The notes below the pieces were generated by a model. It saw nothing but the letters and a program-made list of their open reading frames with translations, ran no database searches and was not told the DNA's origin. The translations under genes were made by a program, and so were the position numbers. From Hygrophila difformis (taxonomy: Eukaryota > Streptophyta > Magnoliopsida > Lamiales > Acanthaceae), in contig JAOANR010000003.1 in assembly GCA_030278955.1 (NCBI GenBank), positions 18,437,050 through 18,501,049 of the forward strand: a stretch of DNA of 64,000 nt, in the 5' to 3' direction. The first letter of the stretch is position 1. Every line of letters begins with the position of its first letter. Shown piece after piece: positions 51,481 to 63,230 of the stretch.

Positions 51481-52397
51481 TGTTGGAAAAATGGGATTTT
51501 GAGCTCCTTTTTGCGTAATGACGATATTTAATTTGGATTAATTAAATAGCGTATACGAATTCTACGTTTCGCGTAGATTGTCGTAGTGTATTTATTTTCT
51601 CAAAACCGTTGTCGGGTGAGTGAGAAATAAGTGGTCGAAATGGGTCATTGAATGCGGCTAGTTGAAACGCTTGTATTTAAATGGTTGTTAAAGGGTAGGT
51701 GAAAGTGGCGCGTCCCACATCGCTTAAGCAGTGGGAGTTAAATTAGTTTATATTGTTCTGCATGTTAGAAACAATTAAACTAATACAGATTGATCAAGTG
51801 TGGGGGAAGCCCACACGCGCGCGCCCGTCCCGTCCCGTCTCGTCCCGCGCCGTCGCCGTCGCCCGTGCCCGTGCCCGTGGACTTGGACTTGGACTTGGAC
51901 TTGGACTTGGACTTGGACTTGGGCTTTGGGTGGGCTTTGGGCCTGTCTAATTTTTTAGACAAAGTTTATTTGTCAAGCCCATGCGCCAAGCCCAGTCGTT
52001 GAAGCCCACTCTGATTTCAACACCCGTCACGAGTTGTTGAAACCATTTGAATTCAGCTGTTGAAAATCCAGCTGAAACCGCCCCATCAATGGCTGCCGGC
52101 GGTTTCGTCTCGTCCAACGCCTATAAATGGTAGCAGGGTCAGGCTTAGGAATCATACTCTCATCTGCATCCTTTTTCTGCTGCATTCACCCTCTCCTCCC
52201 GACTCCCTCAGCTCTTTGTTTTTGTTCGCTGGTCGTCGGCGTTTGCGGTGCTGCTACGCCGAGGCATTCGTCGTTTTACCTTTGGGGACGTTCTGCCGTT
52301 GCCGGAGCACTACCGGGGCATAAACGTCTTGCGGGAAGAGTTCCAAACTCGACTCGACGTTCATTCTGTGTTGCTGCATCCGTCCATTTTCCTAACA
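51481..52397 (+). repeat. 3' LTR of the Ty1/copia element
   Basis: 917 bases, TGTTGG...CCTAACA, TATAAAT at 52122-52128, followed by target duplication TTTGT (52398-52402). It differs from the 5' LTR mainly in tandem repeat copy number. Confidence 0.93.
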
Positions 52398-52500
52398 TTT
52401 GTGTATGCAGAATTCTACGTTGGAAGAGGCAACCCTTTAATGCCCACCCGATCTTCGATGCATTGGTCTTATATTCAATGAGGCCCAAGAATACATGACT
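52398..52500 (+). mobile_element. SINE 3' part after the copia insertion
   Basis: Joins to 45425-45500 across the TTTGT duplication: ...GAGTCTTTGT continues GTATGCAGAATTCTACG, then GCCCACCCGATCTTCGATGC, a wording often seen in bodies of plant SINEs. The end is not defined. Confidence 0.45.
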
Positions 52501-52773
52501 ATTACTCACCTAAAAAAAGCATCCATATTTTTGTACTACAAGAATTTTTTATATTTTTAACCAATCGAATTTAATTAATAGCTAATGAGTTTCAATAACT
52601 ATTTCATTAGTAATGGTTTTAGCGAAAATTTCTTGTAGTATTGAACAAAACACAACCATGGACTACATTTAAATTTATCGATTATGTAACTTTTCATTCG
52701 TATAGATAAAATAATGAAAATAAATTACTCCGATAACTTTATTAATTCCTGTCATAATTGCTCGTGCAACAAA
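52501..52773. other. short AT-rich stretch before the Helitron
   Basis: No gene or repeat boundary recognised. Confidence 0.5.
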
Positions 52774-53630
52774 TCTATATATATATATTAAAGCATTAGT
52801 GAACAATCTATCCTAAATTTAATATGGTATCTCCATTTAAATTTTCTAATTTTTCTAAATTTTTATATTTTTTAATTTATTAATTTTAGATGTTCGCATT
52901 TATTTATTTATTCATTATAAATTTTCAGTTTTTGAAATATATGGCATTTCTAATTCATATGAAATTTCTAAAATGTTCGCTTTTAAAAAGATTTGAAAGA
53001 TTTGAAATTTAAAATTTTGTATTTATTTTATCTATATTATTTTATATTTTTTAATTTACTAATTTTAGATTTTCGCATTTATTTATTTATTTATTCCTTA
53101 TAGATTTTGGCATATCTATTTATAAATTCTCACTCTATCATCCTATCATGTCATTATATATTCACTTTTAAAAAGATTTGAAAGATAAAGTTTGAAATTT
53201 GTATTTTTATTTATTTATTTTGGATTCTATCATTTTGATTTTTTATTGTATCTATTTTAGATTTTATTATTTTGTATTTTTAATTTTATTTATTTTAGAT
53301 TTTATTGCTGCATTTATTATTTATTTATAGATTTTCAGTTTTTACCCGATAGGATTATTAAGACATGAATATGCATTTTCAATTTTTGTACCATTGTACT
53401 ATTATGACGAGGTTCTACACTGGCAACTAAGAATTCTTTGCATTTGTGTTTCAATATGGTGATCATATTGTTATGTCAACCTCTCAATTTTGGTTATATT
53501 TTTTGAGAGTGGTAAATGATGTAATCAAAATGTACATTGCACATGATATTTATTTATTCATGTTAAATATATATTAATGTGTATATTGTAATCCCACTAT
53601 TCATTTCAAATGTCTAATTTTCTATTTTGG

Positions 53631-53788
53631 TCCGTCCCACTTCAATTGTCACAATTCCTTATTTAGAAAAGTTTTACTCCTTCAAACAAATATGACATCA
53701 ACTATTTACTCCACTTTAACACAATAACTCATTCCCCCTAAAATACTGTGCCCAAAAAAATGTGACATTTCAATTGGGACGGAGGAAG
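53631..53788. repeat. stowaway-like MITE fragment in the Helitron
   Basis: TCCGTCCCACTTCAATTGTCAC at the left and GTGACATTTCAATTGGGACGGAGGAAG at the right are inverted copies of the Stowaway terminus. The outermost bases at the left are missing or altered, so the target site is not clear. Confidence 0.6.
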
Positions 53789-53939
53789 TATTAACCTTCA
53801 AAACATTCCAAATATGGTAACTTAACACTTATTTTCAAACACCAAAAAAAAAGAAAAGTGTAACACTTAAAAAACAGAGGAAGTTATTCATTAATATATA
53901 TTTTAACAGATTTGCAATTGACGAAAAAACAAATATAAA

Positions 53940-54478
53940 TCTAGATTTGTTAGAAATTGAAAGACTAATTGTTACAAACTCTATAAGTTTGAAAATTTTC
54001 TCTGGAATGCCGGTACTAAATGAAGTTTTAACGTCTGAAACATATAATCTATTGTACTAGAAGAGACATATTATAATAAAGAAGAAATGAAGGCGGATCA
54101 TGCTAAACTATTGACTTTATTGATTGATGAGAAAAATAATGTTTATAATAAAATAATATATGTAGTTGATAGTGATGAGGGTTGATTCTTTTTTCTATAC
54201 ATGGTGGAACTGATAAGACATTTATCGATAATTTATCTAGAAAGCATTATGTTTAACCCTTCGTGGGAGAGGCGATATTGTGCTACATGTAGCATCCAGT
54301 GGAATAGCATCCCCTACTCATTCCAAAGGTATGACTGCACATTCTAGATTTGATATTCCACTAGATTGTGACAGGAATTCTACATGCAAAAAACTTACCC
54401 CATAAAATTATTTAACCTCTCTTCTCATTAAAATAAAACTCATTATTTGGGATGAAAATTCTTTATTGGTAGAATGAT
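53940..54478 (+). pseudogene. Helitron PIF1-like helicase remnant, first part
   Basis: Broken reading frames give EEMKADHAKLLTLL, then FIHGGTDKTF (a degraded Walker A, normally GxGGTGKT), then RGDIVLHVASSGIAS and MTAHSRFDIPLD, the conserved motif order of Helitron PIF1 helicases. It ends KLIIWDEN (Walker B region) where the Pack-MULE is inserted. Many stops and frameshifts; non-functional. Confidence 0.8.
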
Positions 54479-55374
54479 GGAAAAAAAAAAAAAGCAAAAT
54501 GGTGTCATAACTTTGCCCTTTTTCTAATTTGGTACCATAAGTATGGGATCTTCTAATTTGATACCGTAACTTTGCTAATGATCTCCAAAATGGTCCTATT
54601 AAGCCTTAATCACTTAATTTGATGACATGGCATATGATTAAGGACTTAGATTATTTTAATTATGTCAACTATGATTCACCTAAGCATTGACTATGTATTG
54701 ACCACACATGTACAAAACCTCATTTATGGACCCATCCAAATTCACCCAAAACCCGTCCCACCCTACTATTCCCAGACCCGCCCAAATTAGAGCCACAAAT
54801 TAATTCCGAACAAGGTGGATCTGGAGGTTAAGCGGACGGTCCGAACGGAAGATGCGGCGGAGTTTGTAGAGAATCAGGGGTTGTATTTCTTTGAAACGTC
54901 GGCGATGAGTGGGGAAAATATGGAGACCGCATTCTAGAATCTTTTGAGGGAATTTACAATGTGGTGTCGAAGAAAGCGTTGGACAACAGCAACGTAGTGA
55001 AGCCGAATGTTAGGGAAGTAGGGGGCGGGGTTACTCAATGGGTTGAAAATTGAGACAATATCGAGTAGTGATTTGTAAGTTAGCGAGATGACGAAGTTGT
55101 CCACTTATTCTTGCTGAATGGATGAACGCTTGATGATGATGATTTTTTATTTGAATGTGTTTTTTATCTTATATACATAGTGGGAAGAAGAAGATGAAGA
55201 ATTGAAGATGGGGTTGTGTTTTTCATTTTTAGACTCCAAATTAGGTGATTAAGGACCGAAGGGACCATTTTGAAGATCATTAGCAAAGTTACGTTACTAA
55301 ATTAGAAAACTCCATACTTATGGCATCAAATTGGAAAATTACCAAAGTTACAGCACCATTTAGGCATTTTTTCC
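54479..55374. mobile_element. Pack-MULE carrying a Rab GTPase fragment
   Basis: 896 bases. The ends are long imperfect inverted repeats starting GGAAAAA and continuing through AAATGGTGYNRTAACTTTG and TCTTCAAAATGGTCC-type sequence for about 140 bases. The 10-base target duplication GTAGAATGAT is at 54469-54478 and 55375-55384. No transposase. The interior holds a captured Rab-like coding piece (54809-55030). Confidence 0.9.
54809..55030 (+). pseudogene. captured Rab GTPase C-terminal fragment
   Basis: Reads NKVDL (G4 motif NKxD), RTEDAAEFVENQGLYFFETS (with the G5 motif ETSA), then GENMETAF and, after a TAG and a one-base deletion, IYNVVSKKALD. This is the G4-G5 and following helix of a plant RabA-type small GTPase. 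The nucleotide-binding P-loop and switch regions are not included. The GC content is above that of the AT-rich surroundings. It was copied into the MULE from a host gene. Confidence 0.82.
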
Positions 55375-55384
55375 GTAGAATGAT

Positions 55385-56080
55385 TATGAGGCCTTCTGAA
55401 TTAACCAAATTCCCCATTCGATTTCAGAAGAAAAAATTTTCACTCGCAGTTTGTTTTACTATGACAATAAAAAAAAAAAAATCAATGTCAATCTTTAAAG
55501 AAGGTTGGACTCTATCTTCAAAAATCAGTTTTTACCCATGTCAGTGATATGTTGCAATATCTTGTGCCATTGGAAAGAGGGGACTCAAAGTACTTATATG
55601 TAATTAAGATAGATTAACCGATTACAAGAAATGTTTACAATGAAAATTATATATGGCAGAAATTTACACAATGAATACTTCATGTAAGTGATGGTAATTG
55701 GTAAAGCTGGTATTGATCTTGGAGATGTAAAATTAGATGCGACATTCCAGATGATAATTTTATAAACTCTACGGGAGATCATATAGCGACAATTGTTGAG
55801 AATACTTATACAAATATAAACTGCACCACTTCAAATCCGGATATTTTTAAAAATCTCTTACCAATGAGATTGTTGATACGATCAATGATTACATCAATAG
55901 AACGTATGTTTGCAAATGAAAATATATATATATATATATATCAGTTCTAACAATATTTGTCAAGAGAATGAAAGCATAGATAATGCCCATGAATTATTTT
56001 TCACTGGAATATCTAAACATGATCAATTATTTTGGATTACTGAATCATGAAATATAATTGAATGAGAGTTGCATAGTCAT
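55385..56080 (+). pseudogene. Helitron helicase remnant, copy 1 of duplicated segment
   Basis: Continues the PIF1 helicase after the Pack-MULE: FxEWILHV..., PDDNFINSTGDHIATIVENTY, NINCTTSNPDIFKN, then EIVDTINDYI, ICQENESIDNAHELFFTGIS and INYFGLLNH in shifting frames. These correspond to the C-terminal helicase part. A (TA)n stretch interrupts it at 55921-55941. A second, related copy lies at about 56740-57215. Confidence 0.75.
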
Positions 56081-56614
56081 GGGAAAAAATGCCAATTTGG
56101 TGCCGCAACTTTATCTATTTTTCAATTTGATGCTATAAGTTTGAAGTTTTCTAATTTGGTGCCATAGCTTTGCTAATGGTCTTCAAAATGGTGCATATGA
56201 CCTTAATCACCCATATTTGCTTAGCTGACATGAAATTGGTGTAAATAATTAATTTAATTGTGTCATATATGTGTCACATTGACACTAACTGGGTTTGACT
56301 ACAAATATGAGTATTTTCTAACGAATTTGATTCATACTTGCAGACTGAGAATAAGGCTATTAAATTAGAAATCGAATTAGAATGTGCCCACATGTAAATG
56401 TAAAACCCATTCAATGCCTGCGTGACAACTATATGACATAATTAAATTAATTATTTACACTAATCTCGTGTCACATCAGCAAATGTGGGTGATTAAGGCC
56501 CGATGTGGCAATTTTGGTGATCATTAGCAAAGTTGCACCAAATTAGAGAACTCCAAAGTTATGGCACAAAATTGAAAAATGAGCAAAGTTACGGCACTAA
56601 ATTGGCATTTTCCC
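56081..56614. mobile_element. short MULE related to the Pack-MULE
   Basis: 534 bases with inverted ends GGGAAAAAATGCCAATTTGGTGCCG. The ends match the Pack-MULE at 54479 in wording (GGTGYC..AACTTT, TTTGCTAATGRTCTTCAAAATGG). Target duplication is eight bases with one mismatch: ATAGTCAT (56073-56080) and ATGGTCAT (56615-56622). No coding sequence. Confidence 0.85.
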
Positions 56615-56739
56615 ATGGTCATTCTTCTTACGAATATAGATCAATCAAATAAATTATGCAATGGAAGTAGGCTGATACTAACCAAGATGCGGAACCATAT
56701 AATTAAGGTTAAACTAATTTTCGGGAAACTATGAAAGTA

Positions 56740-57215
56740 GAAAATTCTTGATTGGAATAGTTATGAGCTTATCTGATTTAACCAAATTCCCTATTCGATT
56801 TTAGATGAGAAAAATTCCCACTCGCAGTTTATTTTGCTATAATTATAAACAAAAGTCAATGTCAATCTTTAAAAAATGCTGGATTTTATCTTCCAAAACT
56901 AATTTTTAGCCATGAACTGTTATGTTGCAATATTTCGTGTCACTAGCAAGATGACGCTCAAAGAATTAAAATGCAACTAAGAATGATTAGCTCAAGATAC
57001 CACAAGAAATATTCTTTACAATGAAATTTATATATGACAGAAAATTTGCAAAATGGATACTTGATGTAAAACTGCTATTGATTTTGGAGATGTACAATCA
57101 GATGTAACATTTCCAGATGAGATTCTTATAAACTCTATGGGTGATCATATAACGGCAAGTACATATACAAATATAAGCTGCACCGCTTTAAATTGAGATA
57201 TTTTTAAAGATAGTG
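56740..57215 (+). pseudogene. Helitron helicase remnant, copy 2 of duplicated segment
   Basis: Parallel to 55385-55860 with many substitutions: FAKWILDV, IDFGDVQSDVTFPDEILINS, GDHITAS, TYTNISCTALN and FKDSVILAP can be read. It keeps the sequence AAAATTCTTGATTGGAATAG without any MULE at the point where copy 1 has the Pack-MULE, so it serves as a paralogous empty site. It is too decayed to be functional. Confidence 0.75.
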
Positions 57216-57621
57216 TTATACTAGCCCCATACTAATGAGATTTTCAGCAATGAAAATTTCAACAAATTGTGATGGAATTTTCATATTATGCTAAACACTT
57301 ATATTTAAATATTGTTTTATTTTAATTTTAATTTAAAATTAAATAAAAATATTACTTTAATAATTATTTTTATTGATCTGTTAGATTTGTACCAGACAAG
57401 CCACATAAGCTAAAGAAGACGGTATAATATGATTTCTTTGTTAGTTTAAAAATAACTAAATTATTATTATCATATACATCCTCTTTCGAATATATATATA
57501 GAATCATACACATTTTTTTATTACTCAAAATATAATTTATTATTACTTTATATAATACAAGTATATATATTATATAAAATATATAATTATGCCTGTCGAG
57601 TCTCGACGGGTTACTTACTAG

Positions 57622-57930
57622 TTCTCATAAATACCACTTTAGAATCAAATAAACTATATATGTATAAAATCATAAAATCAATATAATTAATTATAATAGG
57701 AAAATATACATTTTATTTTAGATTTCTAAAAATCTTTAAAACTAATCAAATGCTACTATATCCAATTTGCAAATTACAGTATTATGTCTAACTTTGTTAA
57801 AGACTTGATAACCTAATAATTATAATGGACTGGGTTCTTAATATTTAGGCTTCAACTGATTAATAATGGGCCAATAGCCTATTGCATTTATAAGGGCCCA
57901 AAAGCCTCGTATCTAGTGGGCCATAAGGAT
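57622..57930. other. AT-rich flank right of the Helitron
   Basis: No gene. GGGCCAATAG and AAGGGCCCAAAAGCC near 57865-57905 look like ordinary plant intergenic (telo/site-II-like) words. It leads into the organelle-like block. Confidence 0.45.
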
Positions 57931-60900
57931 TCTTCTTTTCTTCCTACTTCATAAGAGGAGTCATGACAGGTTCCGCAGATCGGGATGTAAGTCTGCGATT
58001 ACTTCTTTCGTTCTTTCAGCGAAGAGCAATAGAAAAATTGCCTTTCAACTCTCTGGGCGACTTCATTTCTTTTCTTTCCGAGAAATTGAACAAAAAGCGG
58101 CACAATTGGCCTATTTCTTGCGCGTACCTATTGAAGTCTTTTGATTTTGAGAAAAGGCTGAAGAACGAATTTTTTCTCAGCAGGAGGGAATCCGGTTTTT
58201 TCTATAACATAACTTAAATGAAGTTTCTTCAGAACATTCAGTCGAGCCAAAACTGACGTATATGGGACAACCATTTTTTATGTGTATCCAAACCTATTCC
58301 AAATCTATGCAACTCAATTGAAACAAGTACGAAATTGAACTACTAGATTCAATCCATTCATCTCATATATCAAACGATTTTGAAATAAAGAAATCTTTTT
58401 TTTTTTTTTTTTTACTTCTTGTTGGAAGCGGTCCTTTAGATATGGATAGATCATATCTTGTAATTTATTTCCTTTTTGTCAATCGACCTCCTTTTATACT
58501 TTTGTTTGTGTTCTTTACTAACCAATAATGGGTTTTCTTAATAATGATAACTGGCCCATTTCTGTCTTGTTTGGTTTGTCGCTCATTTTTTTGATCATCA
58601 CACTATCTTTCTCCCAATTATTCTATCGGTTCAAATCCGATAAGGGGCTTTTCTTTCTTTTTCATAAAAGTCGAGTCATAGTACTCAGAAAATAGATAGA
58701 TTTTTTGTATTTGGGATACAAAAGGAACTAACCGGATAATAATACGTTATCAATAGACTGAGTTAGAGTATAGTGGTTCTAGTTAGAAGTGGAAGAGGTA
58801 TTCGGTAAATTTTCATTATTCGAAATAAGCATAAGCCGCCCCTTGAATCACAAAAAATCCCTATTTCCCACTGAAAAAATTCGAAATCAAAAAAAGAAAA
58901 AGTATGTGGACCTGACCCATTTAATTCGGACTATATCCGCTATTCTGATATTCAAACTCGATAGAGATGAAATTTGAATTAGAACACCGCCTCCTCTTTT
59001 AATTTCATTTCTTTGAACTTTGAAAGAATTTGTCGATATTTCCGATTCAATCTTCTTGTTCCTATATTTTCTAGGGAAAAAATTGTTATTCCCCCCCTCT
59101 ACGGAGAAACCTTTCTTCCAAGTCACAAGATAAGAGCCATTTCTATTATCTTTCTTTAATTCCGGATCAAGATGAATTTCTATCTATCGAAATCTATTTA
59201 GATGTATAGCTATCAGATCGTTCCAAACATTTCTATATCGCTGCATCCGAAGTTTGGTTACGACTGTGTAATGAAGAATGGATGCGAAAAAGATACTTTC
59301 ATTTCCAGTCTTGTATTTTTATATAGACTTTAACGAAAAAAATAGGAAAGTATCTCTCTTTCTAATAGAGAAAACTCAATAAAAAATACTTTTTTCTTTG
59401 ACCGGGGGGAAGGTGGACTCTGGAGTTTTCGATTTATCTGAAGGAAAAGGAGATATAATGATTGTGGCTGGACTCATCTATTCATATATAAATCTCGTTG
59501 TATGAATGTTATGATGGCCAGGCATAGCCGGAAGTCTTGAGTAGGCTGCTCTCTGAGTGACTAAGGAAGTCGGGGATGAACGCGACAGAGTTTTTTCCAA
59601 ATATGAGTCAAAATACCTGTGAGCGCCGCAGCAGCCCGAATATAGACCGAATTCGGGTCCCGACCCCTATTATCGAGCGCGAACGACCTCTTTTCCTTCT
59701 GCCTAGGTCTGCTTCAACGAGCCTCGCTACTTCATGGAGTGAAAGGGGCCTCCAAGTAAAGGCGGCCGAGGGCATTATGAATAGATAGAATAGCTGCCTA
59801 GCAACATCTTTTCTGGGTAAGTGACTCCCCTTTTCTGGAGAAAGAAAAAGAAAGAGCTTTATTAATAGATAAGAGGATTCGAACCGGTTAAGCCTATTTC
59901 TTAGGGCGTGACTCTTATTTATATTTATATACACAATTTTCAGTGTCTAGTTTGCCACAAGGCGTGCAAGCGAAGAGGGCTAGCCTATGTGGAGTCAAGC
60001 TGCAGGCACTCGACAACAACAAGAGAAAGGCCAGTCACTGAACACCTAAAAAATCTGCACATTCATAATAATAATAGAACGCTTCCCCCCTATATATATA
60101 AAGCATCTGACTTGGGAAATGACTGAATCAATAACAAGAACTGAACAGCTACTTCAAGTATATTGGCATTCTATAGAGCTACTAGGCTATGGGAGGATGG
60201 ATGAAATTGAGGAGCCCTACCCTTGGAAGATACGTCAGCCCCTGGTGTCAGCAATGAGGCAAGTCCTTTCTAATACCACCTAAGATTCTATTCCTGATCT
60301 CTCCTTTGTTGGCAATTTCATTAATGGGAAGTTGAGATATTTCAGTGGAAAGCGCTAGCTTATTAGGTAAAAGTGAATGGTCTTTGCAGCATTATTATTC
60401 GCTGACGAGTTGATCCGATTAGAGCAAATCCGAAATTCAACCCCCCCTATATATAAACAAGCAATTTCAAAGCTTTACGATAGTAATAAAAACCTGCCCT
60501 ATATAGGACTAGGCAAGATGTGAGAGTTCATCTAGGTGCAATCCTCCATCTATGTAGTCAACAACCTATGATGGTTCAGAGCTGGTTGCTAAACCCTTGA
60601 GATGACTTCGTTATCCAAAAGATCTTGTTATTTCATGTCTTGCTCTTTGCCCACGTCGAAAAGGGGCAGGTGAAGGTGCAAGACTTTTTATTTGCATGTT
60701 GTTATTTGATTCGATTTTCTTTAAATCATTTTAAAGGAATACATTTTTCTTAATAGAATTATCCGTGTAAGAATTTGGAATTCCTTTTCCAACTCGTCCC
60801 ATAATGGGCGTTATGGCAAAAAAGCAAAAGAAAAGAAAATGAGAAATTTGTCGAGATTCAATCAAAAACGATTCTTCTTTAAAAGCCCGCCCTCTTCTTG

Positions 60901-63230
60901 TCCCGAGTCTTCTTTTCGACGCCCTAATAAAGCAAGCCGAAGAAAGCGAACTACTCCTATTTTTTTATTTGTAAAGACGAAGAAAGAAAGAAGAAAGAAT
61001 ATCAATCAGCAAGCAATCTGAAGAGGCATAGACTTGGATTTATGCCACACCTTTCTATTGAGTTTGCTCTCTTTGCTCAATCTTTGAAATAAGCCCTTAC
61101 ACATCAATATCTGATATCTTTACCCGCCTCGTTAAAGCACCAATCTCCCAAGCAGCGACTTGGATTGGCTCCTGGTTACAGTTACTAGCGAAAAAGAATC
61201 AATCCGTCCGAATTCCACTTCATGAAGAAGAAAGAATCAAGGGACTAGCTGATCTCGTACAAAGACTCTTTTTTCACCACGCTATGCGAACCTTTCTTTC
61301 TTACTTTCTTATTATTATTGACTCTAATAAGTGGCTTTGCGAGAGCAAGAAATTCATAGTTAGCATTATTTATAGAGAACAAGGAACGAGCATTAAATTG
61401 ACTTCTCTTACGATGAGACCTTAGGAAAGAGAATAGAAAGTCCTTTTTCCCCCCTATCTATAGTAAATAAATGCTTCCCAAAATTCATCTATGTACGGTA
61501 AGTTTCAAGTCCAATATATTTCAAGCATGATCAAATCCCGCCTAGAAATTAATGACAAAAAGACCGGCTTGGAAAGCGCTGGTTCAAAGGTTTGGAACCC
61601 TTTATTAGAGCTCCTTCTTTGGCATGAAGCTATCGCCAACTATGAAATTCCCGTGTAAGCTTTGACTTCTGCTGCTGGTCTGATTGCTTTATAGTCTTCA
61701 GTTCGTCTGCTCCACAATTAGCATAGTTCCTCCTTCAGGAAGTTTTTTATATTATATAGGGTAGGGGTATTCAAAATGATACTAACCGCACTTCTCCTCT
61801 AGTTCATCCTTTCATACTATGATGAGTTCGTCAAACTCAATTCCATCGATTACCAATTCCGGGGGGAATCTCCGCGGGATTTGGACGTAACTCCGACCAA
61901 CCAGAATCGCTTTCAAGGTAATTTATTGCTCTCGCTTTGCGAGAGGTTCGAGTCAAGTGCCCGCTAAAGAACCAAATGTTGGCAAGAGTCATAAATATGA
62001 AGTAAACTACTTGGTTGATTCTTTCTTTTATGATCAATCAACGAAGCCTCACTCCTTGTACTGAATACCTTTAATAGTCTTTTTGGCTTAGTTCAGTTTG
62101 GAAGAAGATCTATTATAGTTGAGAGCGGTTGCTTTTATTCTCTTCACTGATTTAGCTCTATTTGATTTAGTAAGGGGGAGTTGTCTTTCAAAAAATTTCT
62201 ACCTTCTTTATCGGATTGATTGGAACTACCGAGATTTAAGTCCTATTTAAAGCTAACGCTGCCGGAGCATTGTTCTAGTGGAAGTAGGCCGATAGACTTC
62301 CTGAGAAAGATGCCACTGGTCTCCTGACTTCTTTCTATATAGGGCAAGCCTTTGAGATGCCCCTTTTTTTTTTTATTAATAAGGGGTCCGGGAAAGAAGG
62401 CTTTGTAGGTAGCGCCTTCAGTTAGCAGCTTTGTTTCGATTCGATCTTACTCTTCAATCTCTGAAATGAATGAACCGACCATTAATCGAAGGAGTCAGGA
62501 TGAGAATCTCACATGGTGTCGTTCCTGCGTGTTCTCTCTGTCCAACTTGTTACGCAATTGACGTAGTAGACCTCTCGCATGATTGTTTCAATGATGTCTT
62601 CAATCAAGACAAGAAAGATACGTCGTAAAAAGATCGGGTTCTCTTATTGGAAAGTAAAGGTCTGTGAAGGAAGATCAAGAAAGAGGATCAGACTTGATCA
62701 GTTCAGGCTATGTGAGTCGTCTGAGTCATAAGTTCATGCATTTGACTCCAGAGTGGGATACTAATTGGAAAGGAAATAAAAAGTGATTCACAAAGCGGTC
62801 AAGCACTTACATAGCAAGATATTTTCCATCCAAACTTATAGACATTATTGAAGTTGGCTTTCCAAGTAACCAGAGGTGCCCAATTTGACTCCAAGTGCTT
62901 ATGTCCCAAACAACAGTCAGCGGTTTATCTCCTGTTAGATGCGGTCATTATTTAAGACTGACAGCCTCTTTTCTTTAGGAGAGCCTGTTTTATAGTATGT
63001 TCAGCATGTGACTTTCTAATCCAGGCCCTATATAATAAGTATCGACTAAGCCAAAAGCTAGTTAGGGATACGTCTTTGATATGTCTTTCCATTCTGTTAC
63101 GAGTCTAAGATTTGGCTTTTGACTTAACTTCCCATTGCTCTATCTCCGATAGCATGCAGTCGATAATGAAAATCTATAGAAAGTGTGCAGCGAGAGATCT
63201 TTCTACTTAAGTCGGTCCTGAATTATTTCA
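57930..63230. other. organelle-derived DNA (chloroplast and mitochondrion-like)
   Basis: The base composition and wording change here: many GAAAGAAAG/CTTTCTTTC tracts, balanced GC, and no plant repeats. A ycf4 end at 58079-58144 shows plastid origin for the first part; 58150-59400 reads like plastid spacer. From about 59400 on the style (for example GGAAGTCGGGGATGAACGC near 59566) resembles plant mitochondrial intergenic DNA, though no mitochondrial gene was recognised. A mitochondrial segment that already held plastid DNA, transferred to the nucleus, would explain both parts. Borders are approximate. Confidence 0.6.
58079..58144 (+). pseudogene. ycf4: chloroplast ycf4 3' end (photosystem I assembly factor)
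   Basis: [21 protein letters not shown] followed by TGA at 58142-58144 is the conserved C-terminus of plastid Ycf4. The upstream bases do not continue the protein in any frame, so only the last ~21 codons are present. In plastids cemA follows ycf4; no cemA is seen here. Confidence 0.82.

Larger units (their letters stand above)
52774..57621 (+). mobile_element. decayed Helitron with nested MULEs
   Basis: Possible 5' end TCTATATATATATATTAAAG at 52774, preceded by A. The 3' end is a hairpin (8-base stem CCTGTCGA/TCGACGGG at 57592-57599 and 57603-57610, loop GTC) followed by TTACTTA and CTAG (57618-57621), then T. Between them lie remnants of a PIF1-type helicase, the hallmark enzyme of autonomous Helitrons, and two nested Mutator-type elements. 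52800-53600 is AT-rich with no coding trace. The 3' end is well supported; the 5' end less so. Confidence 0.7.

Noticed and set aside
58528..58695. small membrane protein frame MGFLNNDNWPISVLFG in the organelle-like block
   Set aside because: It has a hydrophobic stretch, but I could not match it to any plastid or mitochondrial gene, and the block is most likely non-coding spacer.
59576..59788. 70-residue frame in the organelle-like block
   Set aside because: No recognised domain; typical chance frame in mitochondrion-like intergenic DNA.
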